DNA of 64,000 nt, from positions 62,001-126,000 of the forward strand of contig CAMFII010000009.1 in NCBI GenBank assembly GCA_945952585.1, in the 5' to 3' direction. The first letter of the stretch is position 1. The number at the start of each line of letters is the position of its first letter. This document shows positions 27,848-36,265 of this stretch, piece by piece. The stretch comes from an uncultured Rhodobacter sp. (GTDB taxonomy: Bacteria > Pseudomonadota > Alphaproteobacteria > Rhodobacterales > Rhodobacteraceae). The position numbers were made by a program, and so were the translations under genes. The notes under the pieces were generated by a model that searched no databases, was not told where the DNA came from, and saw nothing but the letters and a program-made list of their open reading frames with translations.

Positions 27848-27954
27848 CCTTCATCCGCCGTGGTCTTTTCAATGCAGTCGGGCGCGCCTTTCCCGAACGA
27901 AAGGACGGCTGCGCCGTTGACCTTTCGAGGCCCGCCGATTAGCTCCGCGCCATC

Positions 27955-29763
27955 ATGGCGCGCGCACCCCTTCTTCAGCTTAATGGCATCTCGCTCACCT
28001 TCGGCGGCAACCCGGTCTTCGATGACCTGTCGCTCGTCGTCCAGTCCGGCGACCGGGTGGCACTTGTGGGACGCAACGGCTCGGGCAAGTCGACGCTCAT
28101 GAAGGTCATGGCGGGTCTGGTCGAACCCGACAAGGGCGAGCGGGTCGTGCCCGCGGGCGTGACGGTCGGCTACATGGAGCAGGACCCCGACCTGTCCGGC
28201 TATGCCACGCTTGGCGACTATGCGGCAAGCGGACTGCCCGAAGGCGAGGCCTACCGCGTCGGCATGGCGGCCGAGGGGCTTAAATTCCGGCCCGAAACCC
28301 CGGTGGCCCAGGCCTCGGGCGGCGAGCGGCGGCGCGCGGCCCTGGCCAAGCTGATGGCCGAGGCGCCGGAACTGATGCTGCTCGACGAGCCGACCAACCA
28401 TCTCGACATCGAGGCGATCGAATGGCTCGAGGCGCAGCTGAAGGGCACGCGCTCGGCCTATGTGCTCATCAGCCACGACCGCGCCTTCCTGCGTGCGCTC
28501 ACCCGAGCGACGCTCTGGATCGACCGGGGCGAGGTGCGGCGGCGCGAGGCGGGCTTCGAGGGATTCGAGGACTGGCGCGAGACGATCTGGGCCGAAGAGG
28601 ACGAGGCGCGCCACAAGCTCGACCGCAAGATCAAGGCCGAGGCGAAGTGGGCGGTTGAAGGCATCAGCGCCCGGCGCAAGCGCAACATGGGCCGGGTAAG
28701 GGCGTTGCAGGCGATGCGGGCCGACCGCGCCGCGCAGATCCGCCGGCAGGGGACGGCGGCGCTGGAGCTGGAAAGCGGGCCTGTCTCGGGCAAGCGGGTG
28801 ATCGAGGCCAAGGGCCTGACCAAGAGCTTCGGCGACAAGCTGATCGTCAAGAACTTCGACCTGCGCATCCTCCGCGGGGACCGGGTGGCCTTCGTCGGGC
28901 CGAACGGCATCGGCAAGACCACGCTTTTGAAGATGCTGACCGGCGAAGTGGCGCCGGATGCCGGCACCGTCACGCTTGGCACCAACCTGGCGATTGCCAT
29001 CTTCGACCAGACGCGCGCGCAGCTTGATCCCGAGGCCAGCCTCTGGGACAGCCTGACGGGCGATCCGGCGATGCGCGTCTCGGGATCGTCAGATCAGGTG
29101 ATGGTGCGCGGCACGCCCCGGCATGTCGTCGGCTACCTCAAGGACTTCCTTTTTGACGAACGGCAGGCGCGCGCGCCCGTCAAGTCGCTGTCCGGTGGCG
29201 AGAAGGCCCGGCTCCTGCTGGCCCGCATCATGGCGCGGGAATCGAATCTCCTGATCCTCGACGAGCCGACCAACGATCTGGATGTCGAAACGCTGGACCT
29301 GCTTCAGGACATCCTGGGCGAGTATGACGGGACGGTCCTGCTGGTCAGCCACGACCGCGATTTCATCGACCGGGTCGCGACGGCAACTGTCGCGCTGGAA
29401 GGCAAAGGCAGGGCGACGGTCTATCCCGGCGGGTGGTCGGACTATGCCGCGCAGCGCCCCGCGCCCGAGGCGGAAATAGTCGTGGAAACAGCACGTTCCA
29501 CGCCGGAGCCGAAAGTCGAGGTGAAGAAGGCGACGGAAGGCCTGACCTTTACCGAGCGGAAAAGGCTGGACGCGCTGCCCGGAGTGATCGAGCGGCTGGA
29601 AGCCGAGATCGGCAAGCTCAACGACTTCCTCTCGGCCGAAGGGCTGTACCAGCGCGAGCCGGCAAAATTCGCGAAGGCAAGCGAAGCCCTGGCCGAACGG
29701 CAGACGGCCTTGATGGAAGCCGAAGAGGAATGGCTCCTCCTGGAAGAAAAATCAGGAATTTGA
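27955..29763 (+). CDS. uup: ABC-F family ATPase Uup
   Basis: A 602-residue soluble protein with two ABC domains and no membrane segments. Walker A motifs are GRNGSGKS (about residues 39-46) and GPNGIGKT; signature motifs are ASGGERRRAAL and LSGGEKARLLL; both Walker B motifs end LLDEPTN(H/D)LD. The C-terminal coiled coil (LTFTERKRLDALPGVIERLE to EEEWLLLEEK) identifies the Uup branch, which binds DNA or ribosomes and affects precise excision of transposons and ribosome assembly. It is not a transporter. Confidence 0.93.
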   Translation: MARAPLLQLNGISLTFGGNPVFDDLSLVVQSGDRVALVGRNGSGKSTLMKVMAGLVEPDKGERVVPAGVTVGYMEQDPDLSGYATLGDYAASGLPEGEAYRVGMAAEGLKFRPETPVAQASGGERRRAALAKLMAEAPELMLLDEPTNHLDIEAIEWLEAQLKGTRSAYVLISHDRAFLRALTRATLWIDRGEVRRREAGFEGFEDWRETIWAEEDEARHKLDRKIKAEAKWAVEGISARRKRNMGRVRALQAMRADRAAQIRRQGTAALELESGPVSGKRVIEAKGLTKSFGDKLIVKNFDLRILRGDRVAFVGPNGIGKTTLLKMLTGEVAPDAGTVTLGTNLAIAIFDQTRAQLDPEASLWDSLTGDPAMRVSGSSDQVMVRGTPRHVVGYLKDFLFDERQARAPVKSLSGGEKARLLLARIMARESNLLILDEPTNDLDVETLDLLQDILGEYDGTVLLVSHDRDFIDRVATATVALEGKGRATVYPGGWSDYAAQRPAPEAEIVVETARSTPEPKVEVKKATEGLTFTERKRLDALPGVIERLEAEIGKLNDFLSAEGLYQREPAKFAKASEALAERQTALMEAEEEWLLLEEKSGI

Positions 29764-29805
29764 GATCGGCCAATACTGGCCGATCGTCGGAACCGAAATC
29801 GGCCA
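29764..29805. repeat. palindrome and third half-site after uup
   Basis: GATCGGCCA (29764-29772) and TGGCCGATC (29777-29785) form a perfect 9-bp inverted repeat with a 4-base spacer, beginning right at the uup stop. A third ATCGGCCA lies at 29798-29805. There is no T run, so it could be an operator for the outer-membrane protein gene that begins 150 bases downstream, or a weak terminator of uup. Confidence 0.4.
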
Positions 29806-29955
29806 AAATGTACCGACCGGTTCACCAGCGCGTGAGCTGCCCTTACCCCCGCCGCGAAACATCTCCATCTCCTGGCTGCACGGGCGCCGGACGCGTCCCG
29901 TCATCTGCGGACAGCGCGAATGGCGCGCCGCACGAGAGAGACAGGAGTAGACTTC

Positions 29956-30564
29956 ATGAAACATTTCGCAGCCCTTGCCGTTGGTTCGGCCCTGATGGCA
30001 CCGCTTGCCGCCTTTGCCGGTGGCGTGAGCCAGCCCGTTCCCGAGCCCGTCGTCGCGGCTCCGGTGGTCACGGTCGCACCGTCGACCAACTGGACCGGCT
30101 TCTATGGCGGTGCATCGCTTGGTTATGGCGATATCAACACCAACACCAACATCGCCAATGGCAGCGGTGTGATCGGCGGCATTCTCGGCGGCTATCGCTA
30201 TGATTTTGGCAACTGGGTTGCCGGTGCCGAAGCTGATTACGACTGGTCCAACGCCGATCTGGGCGACACCGGCAATTCCAGCCTCGACTCGATCTATCGC
30301 TTCAAGCTGCAGGCGGGCGTTCCGGTCGCCAATGGCCGCGCGCTGGTCTACGGGACGGCCGGTATTGCCCGCGCCGACACCACGATCAACGGCGAAGGCG
30401 TCAGCAGCAATGGCTGGGTCGCGGGCATCGGCACCGACTACGCCCTGACCGACAAGTGGATCCTTGGCGGCGAGGTGCTGTGGAACCAATTCAACGATTT
30501 CGGCAATGCCGGCGTCGATGGCGATGTCATGACCATCAAAGCGCGGCTCGCTTACCGGTTCTGA
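29956..30564 (+). CDS. outer-membrane beta-barrel (Opa/Omp25-like) protein
   Basis: A 202-residue exported protein. The signal peptide is MKHFAALAVGSALMAPLAAF with cleavage near AFA/GG. The rest alternates hydrophobic and polar residues typical of an eight-stranded barrel (WTGFYGGASLGYGDI, VIGGILGGYRYDFGNWVAGA, WILGGEVLWNQFND) and ends in the outer-membrane signature MTIKARLAYRF with C-terminal Phe. The AGGAG site 8 bases upstream decides the start. A strong terminator follows. The function is unknown; such proteins are abundant surface structural proteins or adhesins. Confidence 0.88.
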   Translation: MKHFAALAVGSALMAPLAAFAGGVSQPVPEPVVAAPVVTVAPSTNWTGFYGGASLGYGDINTNTNIANGSGVIGGILGGYRYDFGNWVAGAEADYDWSNADLGDTGNSSLDSIYRFKLQAGVPVANGRALVYGTAGIARADTTINGEGVSSNGWVAGIGTDYALTDKWILGGEVLWNQFNDFGNAGVDGDVMTIKARLAYRF

Positions 30565-30586
30565 TCTTCCCCCCGTCGGAACCGAA

Positions 30587-30617
30587 GGGCGCAGGATCTT
30601 TCCTGCGCCCTTTTTTC
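30587..30617 (+). terminator. rho-independent terminator after the outer-membrane protein gene
   Basis: GGGCGCAGGA (30587-30596), loop TCTT, TCCTGCGCCC (30601-30610), then TTTTTT. A perfect 10-bp stem with a T6 tail is a classical intrinsic terminator. Its tail overlaps the end of the convergent decarboxylase gene, so it may work for both directions. Confidence 0.92.
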
Positions 30618-32004
30618 ATTGCCGCAGAAGCTCTTCCACCACCTGCGGAATCATCGCGACATCCTCGGCGGTACAGTCGAACTGGCCGACCTGCACCCGG
30701 ATCGCGAGGCGACCTCCCGTCCTTGTCGGGGTCAGGTAGATGCGTCCGTCATCGTTGATCCGATTCAACAGCGCCTCGGTCGCGTCATCCCCCGCCACCA
30801 GCGCGAAGGTGAAAAGCGACAGCGACGGAGACGTGACGATCTCGACGCCCGGAAGGGCCGCGATGGCCCGCGCCGCTTCCGCGGCCCAGGCGACATGATT
30901 GCGGATGCGCGTGCGCAGCCCCTCCAGCCCCTCGGCGCGCAGGAGGAACCACAGTTTCAGCGCCCGGAAGCGACGGCCGAGCGGCACGGTCCATTCGTTG
31001 AAATTGACGATTTCCTCATCACTAGGCGTGGCGAGATAGGCCGGTCGCAGCCCAAGCGTCCGGATCTGTGGCCCGGGGTCGCGCAGGAACTGGACCGCGC
31101 AGTCGAATTGCGCACCGAGCCATTTGTGCGGGTTGAAGACGATGCTGTCGGCCCCGTCGACCCCCGCCCAGAGGTCGCGAAACTCCGGGCAGATCATCGC
31201 CGACCCTGCCCAGGCCGCGTCGACATGCACCGGCAGGTCGTGCAGGCGCGCCACCTCGATGCAATCGGCGATCCGGTCGAAGGCCCCGATGGAGGTGCCC
31301 CCGGCGCAAAGGATCACGCCCGCTGGCAGATACCCCGCCGCGCGGTCGGCCGCGATCGCCCCGGCCAGCGCGCCCGGCTTCATCGAATGCCCCGTATCCG
31401 TCGGGATCTTCACCAGATTGTCCTGGCCAATCCCGGACAGCCGCGCCGCCTTGTCGACCGAGGAATGCGTCTCGGCCGAGGCATAGAGCCGCAGGCGGGG
31501 CTGGCCCGACATCCCCTCGCTCAGCCCCTTCCAGCCGATTGCACGCTCGCGCATCGTCAGGATGGCGGAAAGCGTGGCGGTGGAAGCCGAGTCATGGATC
31601 GTGCCCGTGAACCCCGACGGCAGGCCAAGCGCCTGCCTCAGCCAGTCCATCATCACCTGCTCGATCTCGGTTGCCGCGGGCGAGGTCTGCCACAGCATCC
31701 CTTGCGCCGCCATGGCGTTGGCCAGCTGTTCCGCCAGCATCGAGGCTGGTGCGGCGTTGGCAGGGAAATAGGCGAAGAACCGGGGATGCTGCCAATGGGT
31801 CATGCCGGCGGGCACGATCCGCTCGAAATCGGCAAAGATGGCGTCCATCGGCTCGGCCATCTCCGGCGGAGATTTGGGCAACTGGCGGGCGATCGCACCC
31901 GGCACCAGCGGCGCCCGGACCGGCCGGTCGCGCAAGGTGGCGTGATAGCCATGGGCCCAGTCTGCAGCGCGCTTTGACCAGTCGCGCAGGTCGTCGTGAT
32001 TCAT
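30616..32004 (-). CDS. group II PLP-dependent decarboxylase (aromatic amino-acid type)
   Basis: A 462-residue PLP enzyme of the DDC/TDC family. The PLP lysine is Lys294 in NPHKWLGAQF; His180 (SAETHSSVDKAA) stacks on the cofactor; and HVDAAWAGSA (260-269) holds the Asp that contacts the pyridine nitrogen. THWQHPRFFAYFPAN is the substrate-loop signature. Family members decarboxylate L-DOPA, tryptophan, tyrosine or phenylalanine. The start MNHDDLRDW follows GGAGAGACCTG; an upstream ATG adds unconserved residues. There is no neighbouring transporter, so the physiological substrate is unknown. Confidence 0.9.
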   Translation of the reverse strand: MNHDDLRDWSKRAADWAHGYHATLRDRPVRAPLVPGAIARQLPKSPPEMAEPMDAIFADFERIVPAGMTHWQHPRFFAYFPANAAPASMLAEQLANAMAAQGMLWQTSPAATEIEQVMMDWLRQALGLPSGFTGTIHDSASTATLSAILTMRERAIGWKGLSEGMSGQPRLRLYASAETHSSVDKAARLSGIGQDNLVKIPTDTGHSMKPGALAGAIAADRAAGYLPAGVILCAGGTSIGAFDRIADCIEVARLHDLPVHVDAAWAGSAMICPEFRDLWAGVDGADSIVFNPHKWLGAQFDCAVQFLRDPGPQIRTLGLRPAYLATPSDEEIVNFNEWTVPLGRRFRALKLWFLLRAEGLEGLRTRIRNHVAWAAEAARAIAALPGVEIVTSPSLSLFTFALVAGDDATEALLNRINDDGRIYLTPTRTGGRLAIRVQVGQFDCTAEDVAMIPQVVEELLRQ

Positions 32005-32314
32005 CAGGTCTCTCCTCGGCCCGGCATTCCTGCATGGCGCGCGCGGCGCCCGCAAGCGCAGGGAAGCGGCGAGAGTTCTGAGGGCACTCCAAAAGGCGCT
32101 GGCCGCCCGCAGGGAGAGGCAAGTTACTGCTGGCCCACCTCACGCAGACCAGACCTGCGAAGCGGCGCACCATGGCCGATCGAAGACGCGCAGCTCACTT
32201 TCGTTCGAGTTGACCGCAATTCGCCTGAAAAATGTGGTGAAGCATTTAACGTCTTGCGCTATTCCCGCGCGACCGCATGCAACAGTCATGCCGGAATTTG
32301 ACGGGAGCTTTCTC
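32005..32314. other. 310-base intergenic region between divergent genes
   Basis: The region lies between the decarboxylase gene and the divergent lipoprotein gene and should hold both promoters. A TTGACC near 32210 resembles a -35 box, but I see no convincing -10 box at the right distance. No ORF with a good ribosome site, strong hairpin or repeat is visible. Confidence 0.5.
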
Positions 32315-32932
32315 ATGGCGGTCACGCGCCGTTTCCTACTTCTTGCCGGGGCATCCACGCTGGCGCTCGCCGGTTGCAGCGGGCGTTTCCAGACCTGGTA
32401 CGAAGAGCCGCTTTCCCCTGCAGTGACCAAGGACTGGCACGTGGTCGACGTGCAGGTCGATGTGCCGCAAAGCCTGACGGTGAGCGAGGCGAAGTCGCTT
32501 GAGCCGCGCGCCGATATCGTCTGGCGCGAGGATCCGCCCGGCGACCGCCATGCGCAGGTCGCGGCGATCATGGAAAACGCGGTGCGGCTGGGGGCAAAGG
32601 GCCTGCACGGTCCGCGACCTGTGATCCTGCAACTGACCATGTCGCGCTTCCACGCGCTGACCTTCGAGGCGGAAACGCGGCTGTCCAATGCCGGTGTCCA
32701 CAACATCAACTTCCTGATTCAGGTGGTGGATGCGAAGTCAGGGCAGGTGCTTGTCCCACCGGTCGACATCGACGCGGCGCTTCCGGCGCTGTCGGGCAAC
32801 CAGATGCGCGCCGCCCGCGCCCGGGGCGAAACCCAGAAGTCGCAGATCACCTACCACGTCGCCCAGACCATTGCCGGCTGGCTCGGCACCGGTCCGGATG
32901 TGCGCGGCAGTTTCACCCGGATGGGGATCTGA
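32315..32932 (+). CDS. DUF6778-type lipoprotein
   Basis: A 205-residue lipoprotein. MAVTRRFLLLAGASTLALAG is followed by Cys21, the lipidation site. The body contains KDWHVVDVQVDVPQSLTVSE, RADIVWREDPPGDRHAQVAA and AGVHNINFLIQVVDAKSGQV, blocks that I associate with a Rhodobacteraceae-restricted lipoprotein family (DUF6778). GGGAG lies 10 bases upstream of the ATG. An upstream in-frame ATG would place the signal peptide internally and was rejected. The function is unknown. It is followed by the cysS leader region in the same direction. Confidence 0.8.
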   Translation: MAVTRRFLLLAGASTLALAGCSGRFQTWYEEPLSPAVTKDWHVVDVQVDVPQSLTVSEAKSLEPRADIVWREDPPGDRHAQVAAIMENAVRLGAKGLHGPRPVILQLTMSRFHALTFEAETRLSNAGVHNINFLIQVVDAKSGQVLVPPVDIDAALPALSGNQMRAARARGETQKSQITYHVAQTIAGWLGTGPDVRGSFTRMGI

Positions 32933-32954
32933 GACATCTTTTCGCTTCCCCGGC

Positions 32955-33081
32955 GGCCCGCCAGCGGATAGAAGGCGGGCCATGACGCATACGGGCATCA
33001 TCGGCATCTGCTGCATTACCGGCTGACTTCGTCAGGCGGGCCCGTCCTTTCGTCTCTTCCCGAACGAAACCGGCTCCCGCC
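32955..33081 (+). promoter_or_regulatory. putative cysteine attenuator before cysS
   Basis: GGCCCGCC at 32955-32962 can pair with GGCGGGCC at 32974-32981 (which covers the leader-peptide ribosome site) or with an identical GGCGGGCC at 33035-33042. The latter can instead pair with CCCGCC at 33076-33081, just before the cysS ribosome site. The 14-codon leader ORF with two adjacent Cys codons lies between these elements. Four mutually exclusive pairing segments around a Cys-Cys leader is the layout of a translation-coupled attenuator. Confidence 0.45.
32982..33026 (+). CDS. cysS leader peptide [14 protein letters not shown]
   Basis: A 14-codon ORF, ATG to TGA, preceded by GAAGGCGGGCC as a possible ribosome site. 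Codons 10 and 11 are both TGC (Cys-Cys), a rare amino-acid pair in a peptide this short. It ends 82 bases before cysS, which encodes cysteinyl-tRNA synthetase, so ribosome stalling when Cys-tRNA is low could signal to the synthetase gene. It is also preceded by the lipoprotein gene, so a promoter may lie in 32933-32954. Confidence 0.5.
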   Translation: MTHTGIIGICCITG

Positions 33082-33108
33082 AGAGGGGTGGCTTTGCGAG
33101 GGAACAAC

Positions 33109-34530
33109 ATGGTCACGATCCGGCTGCACAATTCGGCGACGCGGAAGAAGGAGGAGTTCGTTCCCCTCGATCCGGCGAATGTCCGCATGTATGTCTGCGG
33201 CCCGACTGTCTATGACCGCGCCCATATCGGCAATGCCCGCCCGGTGATCGTCTTCGACGTGCTCTACCGGCTCCTGCGCCATGTCTACGGGGCAGAGCAT
33301 GTGACCTATGTGCGGAACTTCACCGACGTCGACGACAAGATCAACGACGAGGCTTTGCGGCGGAAGACGGCAGGGGCCAAGGGCACGCTTGAGGAGCTGA
33401 TCCGCGAGCGGACCGAGGAGACGATCCGCTGGTACCACGAGGACATGGACGCGCTCGGCGCGCTCCGCCCCGACCAGGAGCCGCGTGCGACGGAGTTCAT
33501 CGGCGCGATGATCGGCATGATCGAGGGGCTGATCGCCTCGGGCCACGCCTATGCGAAGGACGGCCACGTCCTGTTCCGGGTGCGGTCCTACAAGGACTAT
33601 GGCGCGCTGTCGGGCCGGTCGGTCGACGACATGATCGCCGGCGCAAGGGTCGAGGTCGCGCCCTTCAAGGAAGACCCGATGGATTTCGTGCTGTGGAAGC
33701 CGTCGGATGCCTCGCTGCCCGGCTGGGACAGCCCCTGGGGCCGCGGGCGGCCGGGCTGGCACATCGAATGCTCGGCGATGAGCTATGAACTTCTGGGCGA
33801 AAGCTTCGACATCCATGGGGGCGGCATCGACCTGCAATTCCCCCACCACGAGAACGAGATCGCCCAGAGCGCCTGCGCCCATCCCCATGGGTCTTTCGCC
33901 CGCTACTGGCTGCACAACGAGATGCTGCAGGTCGAGGGGAAGAAGATGTCGAAGTCGCTCGGCAACTTCTTCACCGTCCGGGATTTGCTGGATCAAGGCT
34001 GGCCCGGCGAGGTGATCCGGTTTGTCTATCTCCAGACGCATTACTCCAAGCCGATGGACTGGACGGAGGAGAAGGCCCGGCAGGCGAAGGCGACGCTGTT
34101 CAAGTGGTGGGGCGAAATGCGCGCTGTTCGGGCTGGCGATGGTGTGGTGAGCGGCGCAGTAACTGACGCCCTTGCTGATGACATCAACACGGCTGGCGCC
34201 ATCGCCGCGCTGCACGGACTTGCGAAAGAGGGTAGGTGGGCAGACCTAAAGGCTTCAGCAGGACTGCTTGGCATTCTTAAAGATAAATTGGGTGCTTGGT
34301 CAAAACCCATAGAAGGGTCAGCAAACGTCACGATCGAATTCGCCCTTACTGCCACGGCCAAACTAGGGAAGCGTTTGGAGGATTTCCGCGCGGAGAAGGC
34401 ATGGGGCGCTGCCGACGCCCTGAAAGCCGCGATCGTGGCAGCGGGCGCAGAAGTTCGCATCAGTAAGACAGGCGTGGAAATAGTTCCCGGGCCAGACTTT
34501 AGGCAAGAAGCGTTGGAGGCCCTGCTATGA
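33109..34530 (+). CDS. cysS: cysteinyl-tRNA synthetase
   Basis: A 473-residue class I synthetase. Cys30 in [18 protein letters not shown] is the first zinc ligand, and HIGN (39-42) is the HIGH motif; [10 protein letters not shown] is the KMSKS loop. IECSAMS and [14 protein letters not shown] carry the other zinc ligands. The start MVTIRLHN follows GAGGGAAC; an earlier ATG adds seven residues. The 3' part (about 34130-34530) is markedly less GC-rich and uses codons such as TTA-free but AAA/GAA/CTA/ATA-rich choices unlike the first two thirds. The stop overlaps a small linking ORF as ATGA. Confidence 0.96.
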   Translation: MVTIRLHNSATRKKEEFVPLDPANVRMYVCGPTVYDRAHIGNARPVIVFDVLYRLLRHVYGAEHVTYVRNFTDVDDKINDEALRRKTAGAKGTLEELIRERTEETIRWYHEDMDALGALRPDQEPRATEFIGAMIGMIEGLIASGHAYAKDGHVLFRVRSYKDYGALSGRSVDDMIAGARVEVAPFKEDPMDFVLWKPSDASLPGWDSPWGRGRPGWHIECSAMSYELLGESFDIHGGGIDLQFPHHENEIAQSACAHPHGSFARYWLHNEMLQVEGKKMSKSLGNFFTVRDLLDQGWPGEVIRFVYLQTHYSKPMDWTEEKARQAKATLFKWWGEMRAVRAGDGVVSGAVTDALADDINTAGAIAALHGLAKEGRWADLKASAGLLGILKDKLGAWSKPIEGSANVTIEFALTATAKLGKRLEDFRAEKAWGAADALKAAIVAAGAEVRISKTGVEIVPGPDFRQEALEALL

Positions 34531-34637
34531 CGCACCTCCAGCCCTGCGCAACGGAGGTCAGCGCCCGGCACGCCGGGGGGGGCAGGTCGGGCGCTGACCG
34601 GGCCAAGGGCCCGGTCAAGAAAGAAGTCACACAATGA
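34527..34637 (+). CDS. 36-codon linking ORF between cysS and cimA
   Basis: The ATG at 34527 overlaps the cysS stop as ATGA, and its TGA overlaps the cimA ATG as ATGA, so a ribosome could pass through all three genes. The peptide [20 protein letters not shown], followed by 16 more residues rich in Arg, Lys and Gly, resembles no family I know. The DNA is dominated by two strong hairpins and a G8 run, so selection may be on RNA structure rather than on the peptide. Treat it as a possible coupling ORF. Confidence 0.3.
   Translation: MTHLQPCATEVSARHAGGGRSGADRAKGPVKKEVTQ
34556..34616 (+). promoter_or_regulatory. two overlapping hairpins between cysS and cimA
   Basis: Stem A pairs GGTCAGCGCCCG (34556-34567) with CGGGCGCTGACC (34588-34599), a perfect 12 bp. 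Stem B pairs GACCGGGCC (34596-34604) with GGCCCGGTC (34608-34616), a perfect 9 bp. They share 34596-34599, so they compete at their junction. The loop of stem A contains a run of eight G. They may tune cimA expression or act as an mRNA processing site. Confidence 0.45.
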
Positions 34638-36265
34638 CCCGCGAACGCCTCTACCTCTTCGACACCACGCTGCGCGACGGGCAGCAGACGCAGGGTGTGC
34701 AGTTCTCGGCCGCGGAGAAGACCCAGATTGCGCGGGCGCTCGATGCGCTCGGGGTCGACTACATCGAGGGCGGCTGGCCGGGGGCGAACCCGACCGACAG
34801 CGAGTTCTTCCGCGAGGCGCCCCAGACCCGCGCCACGATGACCGCTTTCGGCATGACCAAGCGGGCAGGGCGCTCGGCCGAGAATGACGATGTGCTGGCT
34901 GCGGTCCTCGACGCTGCCACGCCCGCCGTCTGCCTCGTCGGCAAGACGCATGAATTCCACGTCAGGACCGCCCTCGGCGTCAGCCTCGAGGAGAACCTCG
35001 ACTCAATCCGCCTCAGCATCCGCCACCTCGTTGCCAGGGGCCGCGAGGCGCTCCTCGATGCCGAGCATTTCTTCGACGGCTACCGCGCCAATCCCGCCTA
35101 TGCGCTGTCCTGCCTCAAGGCCGCGCTGGAGGAAGGCGCGCGCTGGATCGTCTTGTGCGACACCAATGGCGGGACGCTCCCGGCTGAGGTCGGCCGGGTC
35201 ACCGCCGAGGTCATCGCCGCCGGCATCCCCGGCGACCGGCTTGGCATCCACTGCCACGACGACACCGGCAACGCGGTGGCCAATTCGCTCGCGGCCATCG
35301 ACGCGGGCGCGCGGCAGGTGCAGGGCACGCTCAACGGCCTCGGCGAGCGGTGCGGCAACGCCAACCTGACAAGCCTGATCCCGACGCTGCTCCTGAAGGA
35401 GCCTTATGCCAGCCGCTTCGACACCGGCGTGACGCCCAAGGCGCTGGCGGGGCTGACGCGGGTCAGCCGGATGCTCGACGACATCCTGAACCGCGTGCCG
35501 CTGCGCAGCGCTCCTTACGTCGGCGCCAGCGCCTTTGCCCACAAGGCGGGGCTCCATGCCAGCGCGATCCTCAAGGACCCGACCACCTACGAGCATATCG
35601 ACCCCGGCAAGGTCGGCAACGAACGCCTGATCCCGATGAGCAATCAGGCCGGTCAGTCGAACTTGCGCGCCCGGCTGGCGGCGGCGGGGCTGGAGGTGGG
35701 GGCCAAGGACCCGCGCCTGGGACGCATCCTCGAGATCGTCAAGGAGCGCGAGGATCAGGGCTATGCCTATGACGGCGCGCAGGCCAGCTTCGAATTGGTC
35801 GCGCGCAAGGAACTGGGCCTTTTGCCCGAGTTCTTCGAGGTCAAGCGCTATCGCGTGACGGTCGAGCGGCGGAAGAACAAGTACAACAACATGGTCAGCC
35901 TGTCCGAGGCGGTCGTGGTGGTGAAGATCGGCGAGAAGAAGATGCTCTCGGTCAGCGAAAGCATGGACGAGCACGGCACTGACCGCGGCCCTGTCAACGC
36001 GCTTTACAAGGCGCTGGCCAAAGACCTCGGCCCCTACCAGGCGGTGATCGACGACATGAAGCTGGTCGATTTCAAGGTGCGGATCACGCAAGGGGGAACC
36101 GAGGCCGTGACCCGCGTCATCATCGACAGCGAGGACGGGCAGGGGCGGCGTTGGTCCACCGTCGGCGTCTCGCCCAACATCGTCGATGCGAGCTTCGAGG
36201 CGCTTCTGGACGCGATCACCTGGAAGCTGATCCGCGACCACGGTCAGCCAGTGTCAGTCGTATGA
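34634..36265 (+). CDS. cimA: citramalate synthase
   Basis: A 543-residue enzyme of the LeuA/HMGL family that condenses pyruvate and acetyl-CoA to citramalate, the threonine-independent route to isoleucine. The N-terminal barrel begins LYLFDTTLRDGQQTQGVQFS with the metal-binding Asp, and GIHCHDDTGNAVANSLAAI and GLGERCGNANL carry metal and active-site residues. The C-terminal third (KRYRVTVERRKNKYNNMVSL to the end) is the LeuA-type allosteric domain, the site of isoleucine feedback in the family. It is linked to cysS through overlapping ATGA codons and to the next gene by another ATGA. Confidence 0.93.
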   Translation: MTRERLYLFDTTLRDGQQTQGVQFSAAEKTQIARALDALGVDYIEGGWPGANPTDSEFFREAPQTRATMTAFGMTKRAGRSAENDDVLAAVLDAATPAVCLVGKTHEFHVRTALGVSLEENLDSIRLSIRHLVARGREALLDAEHFFDGYRANPAYALSCLKAALEEGARWIVLCDTNGGTLPAEVGRVTAEVIAAGIPGDRLGIHCHDDTGNAVANSLAAIDAGARQVQGTLNGLGERCGNANLTSLIPTLLLKEPYASRFDTGVTPKALAGLTRVSRMLDDILNRVPLRSAPYVGASAFAHKAGLHASAILKDPTTYEHIDPGKVGNERLIPMSNQAGQSNLRARLAAAGLEVGAKDPRLGRILEIVKEREDQGYAYDGAQASFELVARKELGLLPEFFEVKRYRVTVERRKNKYNNMVSLSEAVVVVKIGEKKMLSVSESMDEHGTDRGPVNALYKALAKDLGPYQAVIDDMKLVDFKVRITQGGTEAVTRVIIDSEDGQGRRWSTVGVSPNIVDASFEALLDAITWKLIRDHGQPVSVV

